Shown: piece after piece, positions 28,592 to 36,817 of the stretch
Position numbering within the stretch: the stretch's first letter is position 1
How the letters are laid out: the number at the start of each line of letters is the position of its first letter
Source of the DNA: Dyadobacter arcticus
GTDB taxonomy: Bacteria; Bacteroidota; Bacteroidia; Cytophagales; Spirosomataceae
Length of the DNA: 64,000 nt
NCBI RefSeq assembly: GCF_011762185.1
Contig: NZ_JAASQJ010000001.1
Location: 186,001 to 250,000, forward strand
Direction of reading: 5' to 3'
Program-made: the position numbers and the translations under genes
The notes under the pieces: model-generated
What the model saw: only the letters and a program-made list of their open reading frames with translations
Databases searched by the model: none
What the model was told of the DNA's origin: nothing

Positions 28592-29410
28592 TTATAGTTT
28601 TGTTCTTTCTATGGGGTTTTGATTTCTTTCTGACGTCCTTTCCTCCTTATTGCGCAATCGATCGTCAACACGTGCAACCAGGTTTTTAGGATTAAACCCT
28701 ACCTCTTCCCAATTCACACGTTCCCCAGCTCTCGCATTTTTTAACTGGCGGAATACCCGTGAAAATCGCGAAGACTTAGGCCTCTCTTCAAACTCATCGT
28801 TACTGGCTTCAACTGCTACTACGATCTTTATAGCCTGCTCTGCCTTTTCCTTATTGACCACTGCTAGCATTGTCAGCTTGTCAACTGGCGGTTTTACAGT
28901 TTCGATATCCGAAGATTTGGGAGAATCTGCTGATGCCACACTATTTTCGACAACCGACGGCTCCTGAATTGCAATAACCGGTGTTTCAGCTCGTGTCTTC
29001 GATTGTTTTTTTTCAAAAGCTGGTTGGTGCTGAGTCAGGTTCTTTTCATGTCTGGCAACGGGAGCTTTTCTTTGCGCGACAATATCCTTTTGTTTTAATA
29101 AAACTTGAGCTTGGAAATCACGCCCCTTAACAATGCTTTCAACCTGTTCTTTCCCCTTTTGCTGCTTGACAGTTGCCACGGTTTTTTGACTGTCAGTCTG
29201 TTTTATTGTACCATCCTGCCCATTTCCCCATATCAGGTAGCCGGCAATCAGGGAAACGGCGACGCTGGCAGCGGCGTACCAAATCCATACAGCGGGTCGG
29301 CGGCGCGTTTCGGTTCCTTCCTGTATTTTAAGCCAGGCATTCTCAGAGGGCGTTTTGTACCACTCGGTTAGTTTGCGCTTGAAAAGATCATCAACCGGAT
29401 GCTTTTTCAT
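28592..29410 (-). CDS. Single-pass membrane protein, putative anti-sigma factor
   Basis: The 272-residue protein has about 40 cytoplasmic residues starting KKHPVDDLFKRKLTEWYKTP, then SENAWLKIQEG. One transmembrane helix follows (VWIWYAAASVAVSLIAGYLI, about 41-60) and a long polar periplasmic part rich in Lys, Glu, Val and Gln. This layout, and the short N-terminal DxLFxxKL...P...W motif, is common in Bacteroidota proteins encoded next to ECF sigma factors and thought to restrain them. It lacks the zinc-binding HxxxCxxC of classic ZAS anti-sigma factors. It overlaps the sigma gene by 20 bp and abuts the barrel gene directly. The anti-sigma role is inferred from position and layout. Confidence 0.6.
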   Translation of the reverse strand: MKKHPVDDLFKRKLTEWYKTPSENAWLKIQEGTETRRRPAVWIWYAAASVAVSLIAGYLIWGNGQDGTIKQTDSQKTVATVKQQKGKEQVESIVKGRDFQAQVLLKQKDIVAQRKAPVARHEKNLTQHQPAFEKKQSKTRAETPVIAIQEPSVVENSVASADSPKSSDIETVKPPVDKLTMLAVVNKEKAEQAIKIVVAVEASNDEFEERPKSSRFSRVFRQLKNARAGERVNWEEVGFNPKNLVARVDDRLRNKEERTSERNQNPIERTKL

Positions 29411-29981
29411 ATTCTACTTTTTTTTTAAAACTATTTTCCCAATCAAAAACCATTCTTTGCAGCAATGTGCGTGCACGGTGCAATTGCGATTTGGAGGTGC
29501 TCTCACTGATCCCAAGCATTTCAGCAATCTCGATATGTGCATAACCTTCAATAGCATACAGGTTGAACACAGTCCGATAGCCGGTCGGTAAGGTTTCTAT
29601 GAGTTTTAATAACTCTTCCGTATCAAGATTCTGATCTGCCTGAATGTAGTCCGGAATATTGTTGGCTTCATCTGATAAGGTATCTTCCAATATTCTCTTT
29701 TGTTTCCGAAGATATCCCAACGCTTCATTTACCATGATTCTGCGGATCCAGCCTTCAAAACTTCCCTCGCTATTAAACTGCCCTATCTTCCCAAATACTT
29801 TTAAAAAACCCTCAACCATTACATCCTCGGCCGCCATTTCGTCGCATATATAGCGAAAGCATAAACCCAGCATGCGAGCGCTGTATTTATCATAAACTTG
29901 TCTTTGCGCTTTCGGATCTCCCTTTCCGAGTGCTTTGATAAGTTGTGCTTCCTGGCTAAATAGTGCTAAAATTCGACCCAT
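29391..29981 (-). CDS. ECF-type RNA polymerase sigma factor
   Basis: The 196-residue protein has the region 2 signature YDKYSARMLGLCFRYICDEM (about 30-49), AAEDVMVEGFLKVFGKIGQF near 50-69 and FEGWIRRIMVNEALGYLRKQ near 75-94. A linker follows, then region 4 with LPTGYRTVFNLYAIEGYAHI near 130-149 and EIAEMLGISESTSKSQLHRARTL as the DNA-binding helix-turn-helix. This is the standard two-domain ECF layout. It is the first gene of a three-gene operon and overlaps the putative anti-sigma gene. The stimulus and targets are unknown. Confidence 0.93.
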   Translation of the reverse strand: MGRILALFSQEAQLIKALGKGDPKAQRQVYDKYSARMLGLCFRYICDEMAAEDVMVEGFLKVFGKIGQFNSEGSFEGWIRRIMVNEALGYLRKQKRILEDTLSDEANNIPDYIQADQNLDTEELLKLIETLPTGYRTVFNLYAIEGYAHIEIAEMLGISESTSKSQLHRARTLLQRMVFDWENSFKKKVEYEKASG

Positions 29982-30163
29982 TCGACTTGTGGTTTCAATA
30001 GCAAGATGCTCATTCTTTGCATAGAGGTTGCATCGCCCTTAAAGTTTTTTAACATATTATTTTCAGTCAGACCTGATCAATTTTATTTCAGTTTTCAAAC
30101 GGTAATTGCTTCGGTTCCGTTAGTTTTGACGCACCTTAGACTAATTAATGGGAAATACTTGCT

Positions 30164-30973
30164 ATGCTTGATTCTTCCGCCCCGATTGGAATATTTGACA
30201 GTGGTATTGGCGGGATGACCGTCGCCAGCGCTGTAACACGGCTTTTGCCAAAAGAAAATACGATCTATTTTGGAGATACCGCCCACCTTCCATACGGGGA
30301 TAAGTCGACGGCGGCCATTCAGGCTTACTCCATTAAGATCTGCAATATGCTTCTCCAGCAAAATTGCAAGCTGATCCTGATCGCCTGTAATTCCGCCTCC
30401 GCGGCCGCTTATGAATTGGTAAGGGAATATGTGGGAAGCAAAGCAAAAGTCCTAAATGTAATCGATCCCGTTGTCGATTATATTAAAGAACATTATGCAG
30501 ATAAAACAATTGGATTGATAGGGACTAAGCAAACTGTGCAGTCCAATGTTTACAAAAAGAAGGTGGATGCCCTGGACAAAAATATCCATTTGAAATCATT
30601 GGCGACACCGTTGCTTGCTCCAATGATCGAAGAAGGTTTTTTTGACAATAACATCAGTGAAAGTATTATCGCTAACTATCTTTCAGATCCCCAATTGTCA
30701 TCCATTGAAGCACTTATCCTGGGATGCACCCACTATCCATTGATCAAAAATCAGATCAGTGCTTTCTATAGCCAGAAAGTAGGCATATTGGATACCTCCG
30801 AAATTGTTGCCCATTCATTGCGCGCATTGCTGGAACAGCATTTTCTGGTTAATGAGCAGGGTAGGGGTATCAGGCAATTTTATGTTTCTGACTACACATT
30901 ATCTTTCGAGCAGTCTACAAACATATTTTTTGGGCAGCATATCCTCTTGGAACATTATCCACTTTGGGAGTGA
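30164..30973 (+). CDS. murI: Glutamate racemase
   Basis: The 269-residue cytoplasmic enzyme makes D-glutamate for peptidoglycan by cofactor-free racemisation. Visible motifs are PIGIFDSGIGGMTVASAV near 7-24 with the conserved Asp and Ser, ACNSASA near 74-80 carrying the first catalytic Cys, IGLIGTKQTV near 120 and ILGCTHYPLI near 185 with the second Cys followed by His. The length is typical. It is monocistronic and converges on the glycoside hydrolase gene so tightly that the two stop codons abut within TGATCA. Confidence 0.97.
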   Translation: MLDSSAPIGIFDSGIGGMTVASAVTRLLPKENTIYFGDTAHLPYGDKSTAAIQAYSIKICNMLLQQNCKLILIACNSASAAAYELVREYVGSKAKVLNVIDPVVDYIKEHYADKTIGLIGTKQTVQSNVYKKKVDALDKNIHLKSLATPLLAPMIEEGFFDNNISESIIANYLSDPQLSSIEALILGCTHYPLIKNQISAFYSQKVGILDTSEIVAHSLRALLEQHFLVNEQGRGIRQFYVSDYTLSFEQSTNIFFGQHILLEHYPLWE

Positions 30974-33499
30974 TCACTCATAAATCAGTTTGACAGGACC
31001 AAGCAGACCCGAAGGCATAGGTTTCCATTTGGAAGCATCAAACTTTTTATAGGTGATGTCGACAATGTTAATGTCATTAAATTTTTTCCATTCTGGCGCC
31101 TGCTTATCACGAAGACGCATGTAATTGGCTGATAGGTTGGTAACCTCAATTTCAAGGACATTCATTTTCGCTTTCAGCAATTCAGCATTTACATTCATGC
31201 GAAATGGAATTGACCACACCGTTCCTAATGCTTTCCCATTCATTGTGACTTTTGCAGTTTCTCTTACATCCCCCAAATCAAGTTGAATAAAAGCGTCCTT
31301 GCGAAGCATACCATCGGGCAGATTGAATTGAATTTTGTACCGTGCCGTTCCTGAGAAATATTCCGAAGAATCTGGTAATTCCGCCCAGGACTGCAACTGA
31401 TCCATTTCGGACGAATGTGGCAGAGTCGGCCGACCTTTCAAAAAAGTCAATTGCCATTTACCTTTTATTTCAAATTCCTGTTTGGGGTTGTCCAAATGCG
31501 GACTCCTAGCCCCGTCTAAGCCGGACTGTAGAAAGCAGGATTGGCCGGGTAACAGTGACAAGAAAAACTCATTCCCTTTTTTGCCCGGTCGGTGCGACAA
31601 TAAAGACTTTCCGGCCATCGGATCGTTTTTGAAGACCATATCTGCCTTCCCCAACTGAAGCCAACCTTCCTGAAACTGATTTCCAAGATTCGTAACAAAA
31701 TATAATGCTCCGTTCTGGGTCCTTTTTCTAATAAATGTCAGCCCATTTTCTGCCAACCTCAGCTCTCTTACCACTCCATTAGCAGCCAGATCTTTTTCCA
31801 GATCTGCGGACACTTTAACTGTTTGCTGTTTTGTTAATGCGTTTATTTCCCGACTAAACTGCTGCTGCTGCCGTAAATGTTCCGCATAACCGGTCACAGT
31901 TGTTGGCACTTTTTTCTCGAAAACAATTTTTGCTCCTGCATTCGCCAAACGTTTTAACTCATTCAGCGTCTTCATTGGCATATAGCTGCTTTCGGGAATT
32001 AATAAGGTTTTGTAAGAGCTGTTACCGGAATTCAGACTGCCATTTTTATCAACAGATAATTGTGTCAACTGTAAATCAGAAACGTAATCAAATGCATAAC
32101 CTTCGTTCCATAGTTTTTGTGAAACCTTCCCAAAAGGCAAATCCAGGAGCCAGCGATCCACGTGATGCACTTCTAATAAATGCACATTACCAGACGATTT
32201 GGCCTTGGTAGCCCACAAATCGTGAATAGGAAAATAAACCAGCACGTCATTATCCGGCTTACTATTTTGCAGCAAAGCCTGACAACTTTCAACATACTCG
32301 TTCAATAATTGAAATTGGTCAGCAAAATGGGATGACTTTCCAAAATTGGTAGAAGCATAGAATAACCACCCGGGGTACGGTTCCTTCTCCGGTGAATAAT
32401 TGATACCGTGGTAAAAAATGTGATTGATACCGGACGCAAACAATTCATCAATCTGTGGCTTAATCTGCGACAATGAAACCTTGAAGTGATTGGCAAGCCA
32501 GGTGCCAGTCTCAGAGCTTACCAGCTTTTTTCCGTTGAAATGAGCCGCAGAAGATGCAAATTTCATAGCCAATGGATTTGGCGTACCAAATTGATCTATC
32601 GAATAATCAGGATCAACCCGCAAAGCGGGAATGGGAAAACGGCTTGTACCAAAAGACTCGGTTTCCGGAATATCGGACGCTGCATACAAATCGAGCAGGT
32701 TACCCGGAGAGCCGTGCGCCTGGTACCTGGTCAGAAACCGATGTTTTGTGCTCCATTTGGCCCAGGGGAGTGCATATCGCTCATATAGAAGTTCAGATAA
32801 CGTCTGCTGATAATCGATTTTTACCAATTCAGAAAATGGTTTTCCGGTTGAGTCATTGAGCAGGGCTAACTCAGTTTCCAGATCATACCCTCGCCGCTCC
32901 TTGAATTGTTTTGTAAAATCACTAGTCCAATTTGCGCCATAAGCCTCATAAGAATCCATATACATGGACCGCGGCTTATTTTTAACATCAGCAAATGCGG
33001 AATCAAACCTCGAAAGATAGCCTGTCATCGCAGTGGAGTGAAAAGGATCCAGCACGAACCCTTCGCCACCTGGGGCCGCCCGTTTAACTTTTTGTTTGGT
33101 CAGAACAACTTGCAGACTGTTATTTAGGATCGACATATTCTTAGCTGCCATTTCAGTTGACACATTAGGCCCGCCAAAGGGCCAGCCAGTGCCGGTCGTC
33201 ATGTCTACGCCAAGTCCCCGTCGCTGACCTTCACTCACTGTATATTGCATCATTTCCATCCATTTTGATGACAGAAATGGAATAGCTTTCGACTCGTAAC
33301 CCTTGACGCCGTAAATCGGGATAATATGCACACCACCCAAACCAGACTTTTTGAAAAAATCAAGTTGAGCTGAAATATCTTCCTTTGTTACGGCGCTGCC
33401 CATCCACCACCAATATGTCCAGGGTTTGGACGTTGACATAGGCTGTGCACGAACCAGAAAGCAGCTTAAGAATATCAGGAAAATAAGTGCTAGACGCAT
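30974..33499 (-). CDS. Secreted GH106-like glycoside hydrolase (alpha-L-rhamnosidase type)
   Basis: The 841-residue protein has a signal peptide (LALIFLIFLSCFLVRAQP, cleaved about residue 19). Its N-terminal (beta/alpha)8-type region begins PWTYWWWMGSAVTKEDISAQ, contains GLGGVHIIPIYGVKGYES and then DMTTGTGWPFGGPNVS, all typical of GH106 proteins. The C-terminus has a GH2-like sugar-binding sandwich (LDLGDVRETAKVTMNGKALG near 745-764). It should act in the periplasm or outside on rhamnose-containing or similar plant polysaccharides. No SusC/SusD pair or other carbohydrate gene is nearby, so it is an orphan rather than part of a utilisation locus. The exact specificity is uncertain because GH106-like groups include uncharacterised branches. 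Confidence 0.8.
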   Translation of the reverse strand: MRLALIFLIFLSCFLVRAQPMSTSKPWTYWWWMGSAVTKEDISAQLDFFKKSGLGGVHIIPIYGVKGYESKAIPFLSSKWMEMMQYTVSEGQRRGLGVDMTTGTGWPFGGPNVSTEMAAKNMSILNNSLQVVLTKQKVKRAAPGGEGFVLDPFHSTAMTGYLSRFDSAFADVKNKPRSMYMDSYEAYGANWTSDFTKQFKERRGYDLETELALLNDSTGKPFSELVKIDYQQTLSELLYERYALPWAKWSTKHRFLTRYQAHGSPGNLLDLYAASDIPETESFGTSRFPIPALRVDPDYSIDQFGTPNPLAMKFASSAAHFNGKKLVSSETGTWLANHFKVSLSQIKPQIDELFASGINHIFYHGINYSPEKEPYPGWLFYASTNFGKSSHFADQFQLLNEYVESCQALLQNSKPDNDVLVYFPIHDLWATKAKSSGNVHLLEVHHVDRWLLDLPFGKVSQKLWNEGYAFDYVSDLQLTQLSVDKNGSLNSGNSSYKTLLIPESSYMPMKTLNELKRLANAGAKIVFEKKVPTTVTGYAEHLRQQQQFSREINALTKQQTVKVSADLEKDLAANGVVRELRLAENGLTFIRKRTQNGALYFVTNLGNQFQEGWLQLGKADMVFKNDPMAGKSLLSHRPGKKGNEFFLSLLPGQSCFLQSGLDGARSPHLDNPKQEFEIKGKWQLTFLKGRPTLPHSSEMDQLQSWAELPDSSEYFSGTARYKIQFNLPDGMLRKDAFIQLDLGDVRETAKVTMNGKALGTVWSIPFRMNVNAELLKAKMNVLEIEVTNLSANYMRLRDKQAPEWKKFNDINIVDITYKKFDASKWKPMPSGLLGPVKLIYE

Positions 33500-33552
33500 G
33501 AGAGCAGGTTTCTGATTAAAGACGCAGGAATTCGATTCTACGCATAAAAAAA

Positions 33553-33576
33553 AGCGAAACCGTTTCCAGTTTCGCT
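33553..33576 (-). terminator. Terminator of the respiratory operon
   Basis: Eight-bp arms AGCGAAAC (33553-33560) and GTTTCGCT (33569-33576) are followed on the minus strand by a run of seven or more T. It lies 24 bp after the last gene of the act-cta operon. Confidence 0.9.
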
Positions 33577-33599
33577 CATATGCTATTTGATTTAAAAAA

Positions 33600-33881
33600 T
33601 TAACCCTGATAAGCCTGCTTCACACGGGAAGCAATAAATTGGCGTTCCTGCTGATGCCGCTTGCTATTGCGATACCACAAATAACCAATTATGGCCACCA
33701 ATAAATAAGGCATTACAAAAAGAAACATGATCCCGGTGTTGAGCCCGGCTCCAACATTGTTTCTGCCATTGCCTATTGAACTTTCTACCGAGCCCCTGCA
33801 CATTGCGCATTGTGCCCAGGAGTCTACGCCCATGAGCAAAAACAAAATAATAAATCCGGATATTGCAACTAACTTTTTCAT
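33600..33881 (-). CDS. Small membrane protein with CxxC, end of cytochrome oxidase operon
   Basis: The 93-residue protein has a signal-like N-terminal helix (about 4-22), then QCAMCRGSVESS with a CxxC, a second hydrophobic helix (GIMFLFVMPYLLVAIIGYLW, about 49-68) and a basic C-terminal tail. Its start overlaps the stop of the DUF420 gene by 4 bp. The CxxC on the periplasmic side could be redox-active or bind copper or heme during oxidase assembly. That is inferred from the motif and the operon position, since no characterised family was recognised. Confidence 0.7.
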   Translation of the reverse strand: MKKLVAISGFIILFLLMGVDSWAQCAMCRGSVESSIGNGRNNVGAGLNTGIMFLFVMPYLLVAIIGYLWYRNSKRHQQERQFIASRVKQAYQG

Positions 33882-34417
33882 ATGTAATAAGGACTAATCA
33901 TTAAGTAAACGAGAACTCCGCTAATGCTGACATACAACCAGATAGGCAATGCCCATTTCACCGCCTTTCTATGTTGTAAAATCTGATTTGTATATCCAAA
34001 ATACACCGCTCGCAACACAAACCAAACGACTACGATCGACAGCAGAATATGCGAAATTAGTAAAAAGTAATAGATAGGCCGAATCATTCCCTGCCCACCA
34101 AAAGGGGTAGATTCATTGGAAACATGGTATAATATATAGCAAACCAAAAAAACAGCACCTAAAATGAAAGCTGTTGTCATCGTTTGGCGGTGCGCCTTTA
34201 AGTTTTTATTTTTTATTAAATAAAAACCAGCAAGCAGTAAAATCGCAGTCAAAGAATTGATCACTCCAATGACATGAGGCAATACTTTCGTCCACTCGCC
34301 CAGATTAATTTTTTGCCTGATACCAAGTAAAACGGCAACTGCAACCGGGATTGCAATCGCCAATATGTTAATAATGCGCTCGTACTTGGGTTTCTTTTCA
34401 ATTAGTAATGTGGCCAT
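33878..34417 (-). CDS. DUF420 membrane protein
   Basis: The 179-residue inner-membrane protein has about five helices, including IINILAIAIPVAVAVLLGIR, VIGVINSLTAILLLAGFYLI and the last helix LPIWLYVSISGVLVYLMISP. Histidines lie in KAHRQTM (about 75) and SHILLSIVVVWFVL (about 130), typical of DUF420, whose members accompany cytochrome oxidase genes and are related to CtaM-like assembly factors. It lies 3 bp after the SCO-like gene and overlaps the next gene. A role in oxidase assembly is inferred from context. Confidence 0.85.
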   Translation of the reverse strand: MATLLIEKKPKYERIINILAIAIPVAVAVLLGIRQKINLGEWTKVLPHVIGVINSLTAILLLAGFYLIKNKNLKAHRQTMTTAFILGAVFLVCYILYHVSNESTPFGGQGMIRPIYYFLLISHILLSIVVVWFVLRAVYFGYTNQILQHRKAVKWALPIWLYVSISGVLVYLMISPYYI

Positions 34418-34420
34418 AAA

Positions 34421-35053
34421 TTATTGATTTGCACTTTCTTCATTCTCATATTTCAGGATCTTGATTTCAGCCATCAAACGATCCGTTTCAGCTACCTTGG
34501 TACCATTGTAATAACCTCTGATATAACCTTCGCGATCAATTAAGATAAGCCTTTCTTCTATCGGTATCACCATTCCCTCCACACTTGCCTGGAATGCAAG
34601 ATCAATCCGGAAACAGCTGTCTATTTCATTTCGGGCAATGTTTACGAGCTGCCATCTACCTTTCCCTATTTCCTCCGGAAAGCTATTGTCTTTTGGCTTA
34701 CCAAATTCACTTAACGTAAGAAGATTCAATTCGGTTATTTCATTTCCAAGTGTGTTAATGCGCTGTAATTGGGCAATTACCAACCTACAATTATCGTCGC
34801 ATTTCTCAGGTAAGCTGCTTACAACTGTTAATTTATTCGTAATAACAGGAGCTTGAAGTGGTCTGCAAATGTTATCAAATGTGTAAAAAACCGTATCCTT
34901 GTTTTTAAAAACTACTTTTCCCTGGCCGTCTCGTTTCGGAAAATAGTAGGGTAAGTCGTAATGATTTCTGGCAAAGAATTTTAAAAAAATAAAAATCAAA
35001 GCCGGAATTACTAATGTTATGATCAGTAATCCGGCCTTGGAAAAATTCTTCAT
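34421..35053 (-). CDS. SCO1/SenC-like thioredoxin-fold protein
   Basis: The 210-residue protein has one N-terminal membrane anchor (LLIITLVIPALIFIFLKFF, about 9-27) and a periplasmic thioredoxin-like domain. A CxxxC pair, CDDNC at 85-89, sits where SCO proteins bind copper for the CuA site. The C-terminal strand pair RLILIDREGYIRGYYNGTK (about 167-185) also matches the SCO fold. The conserved third ligand, a histidine just before this strand in most SCO proteins, is replaced by the sequence IPIEER here. It may deliver copper differently, act as a thiol reductase, or have diverged. It lies between subunit IV and the DUF420 gene. Confidence 0.75.
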   Translation of the reverse strand: MKNFSKAGLLIITLVIPALIFIFLKFFARNHYDLPYYFPKRDGQGKVVFKNKDTVFYTFDNICRPLQAPVITNKLTVVSSLPEKCDDNCRLVIAQLQRINTLGNEITELNLLTLSEFGKPKDNSFPEEIGKGRWQLVNIARNEIDSCFRIDLAFQASVEGMVIPIEERLILIDREGYIRGYYNGTKVAETDRLMAEIKILKYENEESANQ

Positions 35054-35064
35054 TTATAGATTCT

Positions 35065-35394
35065 CTAATCAAAAATTGCTTCAAAAATGGCATTGCCTTC
35101 AAGCATCAACGCTAGAATTAACCAAGCCACAAAGATAATTGGAACGAGGATGCTCCATATCAATGATTTGGTTTCATGCTTCAAGTGCATAAATTCTCCA
35201 ACAATATAAAACGCCTTCACAATTGTCATCACGATGAAAACAGACACTTTTAATGTGCCCGGTGGAACCGTAAAGGCGATAATGAATTCCAGTGCAGTTA
35301 AAACAAGCAGAATCCAGAAAGTTTTCCAAATCGCTTTGCGTTGTTCAGCACCTGCATTAGGATCCTGATTGTGAACGTGATGTACTTCTGACAT
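35065..35394 (-). CDS. Cytochrome c oxidase subunit IV (bacterial)
   Basis: The 109-residue inner-membrane subunit has three predicted helices (WILLVLTALEFIIAFTVPPG near 29, VSVFIVMTIVKAFYIVGEFM near 50 with the typical KAFYIVGEFMHLKHE, and IWSILVPIIFVAWLILALML near 79). This is the small fourth subunit of bacterial aa3/caa3 oxidases. The N-terminus has an unusual His cluster (VHHVH at residues 4-8). It lies 28 bp after a subunit III gene. Confidence 0.88.
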   Translation of the reverse strand: MSEVHHVHNQDPNAGAEQRKAIWKTFWILLVLTALEFIIAFTVPPGTLKVSVFIVMTIVKAFYIVGEFMHLKHETKSLIWSILVPIIFVAWLILALMLEGNAIFEAIFD

Positions 35395-35422
35395 TTGACT
35401 TTGGAATTATAATGTTCGTAGT

Positions 35423-36193
35423 TTAAACCAGGTAAAAGAATGTGAATACAAATACCCACACCAAATCAACAAAGTGCCAGTAAAGGCCAACTTTTTCGAC
35501 CATTTCGTAGCTTCCTCTCTTATCATAAAATCCTGTCGCAGATCGGAAGAATATTAAAATATTCAAGATAACACCACTAAAAACGTGGGTACCGTGGAAT
35601 CCTGTAATGAAAAAGAAGAAGTCTGCAAAAGCTGGCGGACCATACTGATTTTCAGTAAGATTTGCACCAAATATCGTCTTTTCAGCCCAGGCACCGTTTT
35701 CGATTACTTTCATAACACTACCAGCATCTGTGCCGTGTATAAAGTGGGCCCATTCCCAAGCCTGGCAACCCAGGAAAGTAAAGCCTCCTAAAATAGTCCA
35801 AAGCATATATTTTTCGACATTAGCGCGATCCATTCTATGCCCTGCTTCCACTGCAAGTACCATAGTCACGCTACTCGCAATCAAAATGAAGGTCATGATA
35901 CCCACAAAAACCAACGGCAAGGAGATGCCATGTAAAAAAGGCACTGCTTCATAAACCTTTTCAGGTATCGGCCAATACATGTTTGAGAATGAAAAATCAG
36001 CTGCTTTACCCGCAAATGCAGGGAAACTGAACCGGGCTGTGCCATATGCCACCAATAAGGCGGAGAAAGTAAAGGTATCCGAGATGAGAAAAAACCACAT
36101 CATCAGTTTACCATAACTTGCTTTCATAGGCTCAATGCCCCCCATCCACATTTTGGGTTCTATCGCGCCAGGTGTTGTTACATTTGCAGCCAT
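35423..36193 (-). CDS. Cytochrome c oxidase subunit III
   Basis: The 256-residue membrane protein of the heme-copper oxidase subunit III family has about seven helices. Characteristic pieces are KLMMWFFLISDTFTFSALLV near 29-48, LGCQAWEWAHFIHG near 140 and the C-terminal FFITGFHGTHVFSGVI and YWHFVDLVWVFVFTFFYLV. The length is near the family norm. It lies 12 bp after a second, shorter subunit III paralog. Both are probably part of, or needed for, the same oxidase. Confidence 0.93.
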   Translation of the reverse strand: MAANVTTPGAIEPKMWMGGIEPMKASYGKLMMWFFLISDTFTFSALLVAYGTARFSFPAFAGKAADFSFSNMYWPIPEKVYEAVPFLHGISLPLVFVGIMTFILIASSVTMVLAVEAGHRMDRANVEKYMLWTILGGFTFLGCQAWEWAHFIHGTDAGSVMKVIENGAWAEKTIFGANLTENQYGPPAFADFFFFITGFHGTHVFSGVILNILIFFRSATGFYDKRGSYEMVEKVGLYWHFVDLVWVFVFTFFYLV

Positions 36194-36205
36194 TGAGAAA
36201 AAATA

Positions 36206-36817
36206 TTAATTAAAGGTCAATAAAAATGCGAATAGATATAACCACAGAATATCCAAAAAATGCCAGTAAGATACACAGATCTGAATCCTCCTAAGATTTT
36301 TCCCATGAACCTGCAATTTGAATGCAGCTATCCAGGAATACAGTAATACGATCAGACCGCTGATAATGTGAAAACCGTGTAGTCCGGTGAATACGTAAAA
36401 AAACGAACCTGACGGGTTTCCTACGAAATATACATTCATATCTACCAGCTTTCTCCATCCCTCAAACTGCATCCAAAGGAAAGCCAGGCCAAGTACAAAA
36501 GTAATAGAAATTGCTATTTTCAATTGTTTGAACTGATCTTTTTTTGCCGAATAATAGGCCCACTGCATTGCTGCACTACTGACTACCAGCACTGCCGTAC
36601 TGTACCAGAATATCCGCGGCATTTCAAATTCTAGCCAGTTTCCCTCCGCTCTACGAACCAGGTATGCACTCGACTGCGATGCAAAAAGCATAATGATACT
36701 AACCAGGAACAACCACAAAATGAATTTCATTGGATCCATTGCCAATGTCTCCTGTGGTTCTCTTTCTACTTTATATTGCTGAACATTTTCCATTTTCTCT
36801 CCTAATTTCAATTTCAC
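36206..36817 (-). CDS. Cytochrome c oxidase subunit III-like protein (short form)
   Basis: The 203-residue membrane protein has five helices. It has the subunit III signatures MKFILWLFLVSIIMLFASQS near 26-45, FFYVFTGLHGFHIISGLIVL near 138-157 and YWHFLDILWLYLFAFLL near 182-198. An upstream start gives MKLKLGEKMENVQQYKVERE; the MENVQQY methionine (residue 9) is an equally likely start. It overlaps the ctaB stop by 4 bp. A paired subunit III gene follows directly, an arrangement usual for Bacteroidota oxidase operons. Confidence 0.9.
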   Translation of the reverse strand: MKLKLGEKMENVQQYKVEREPQETLAMDPMKFILWLFLVSIIMLFASQSSAYLVRRAEGNWLEFEMPRIFWYSTAVLVVSSAAMQWAYYSAKKDQFKQLKIAISITFVLGLAFLWMQFEGWRKLVDMNVYFVGNPSGSFFYVFTGLHGFHIISGLIVLLYSWIAAFKLQVHGKNLRRIQICVSYWHFLDILWLYLFAFLLTFN

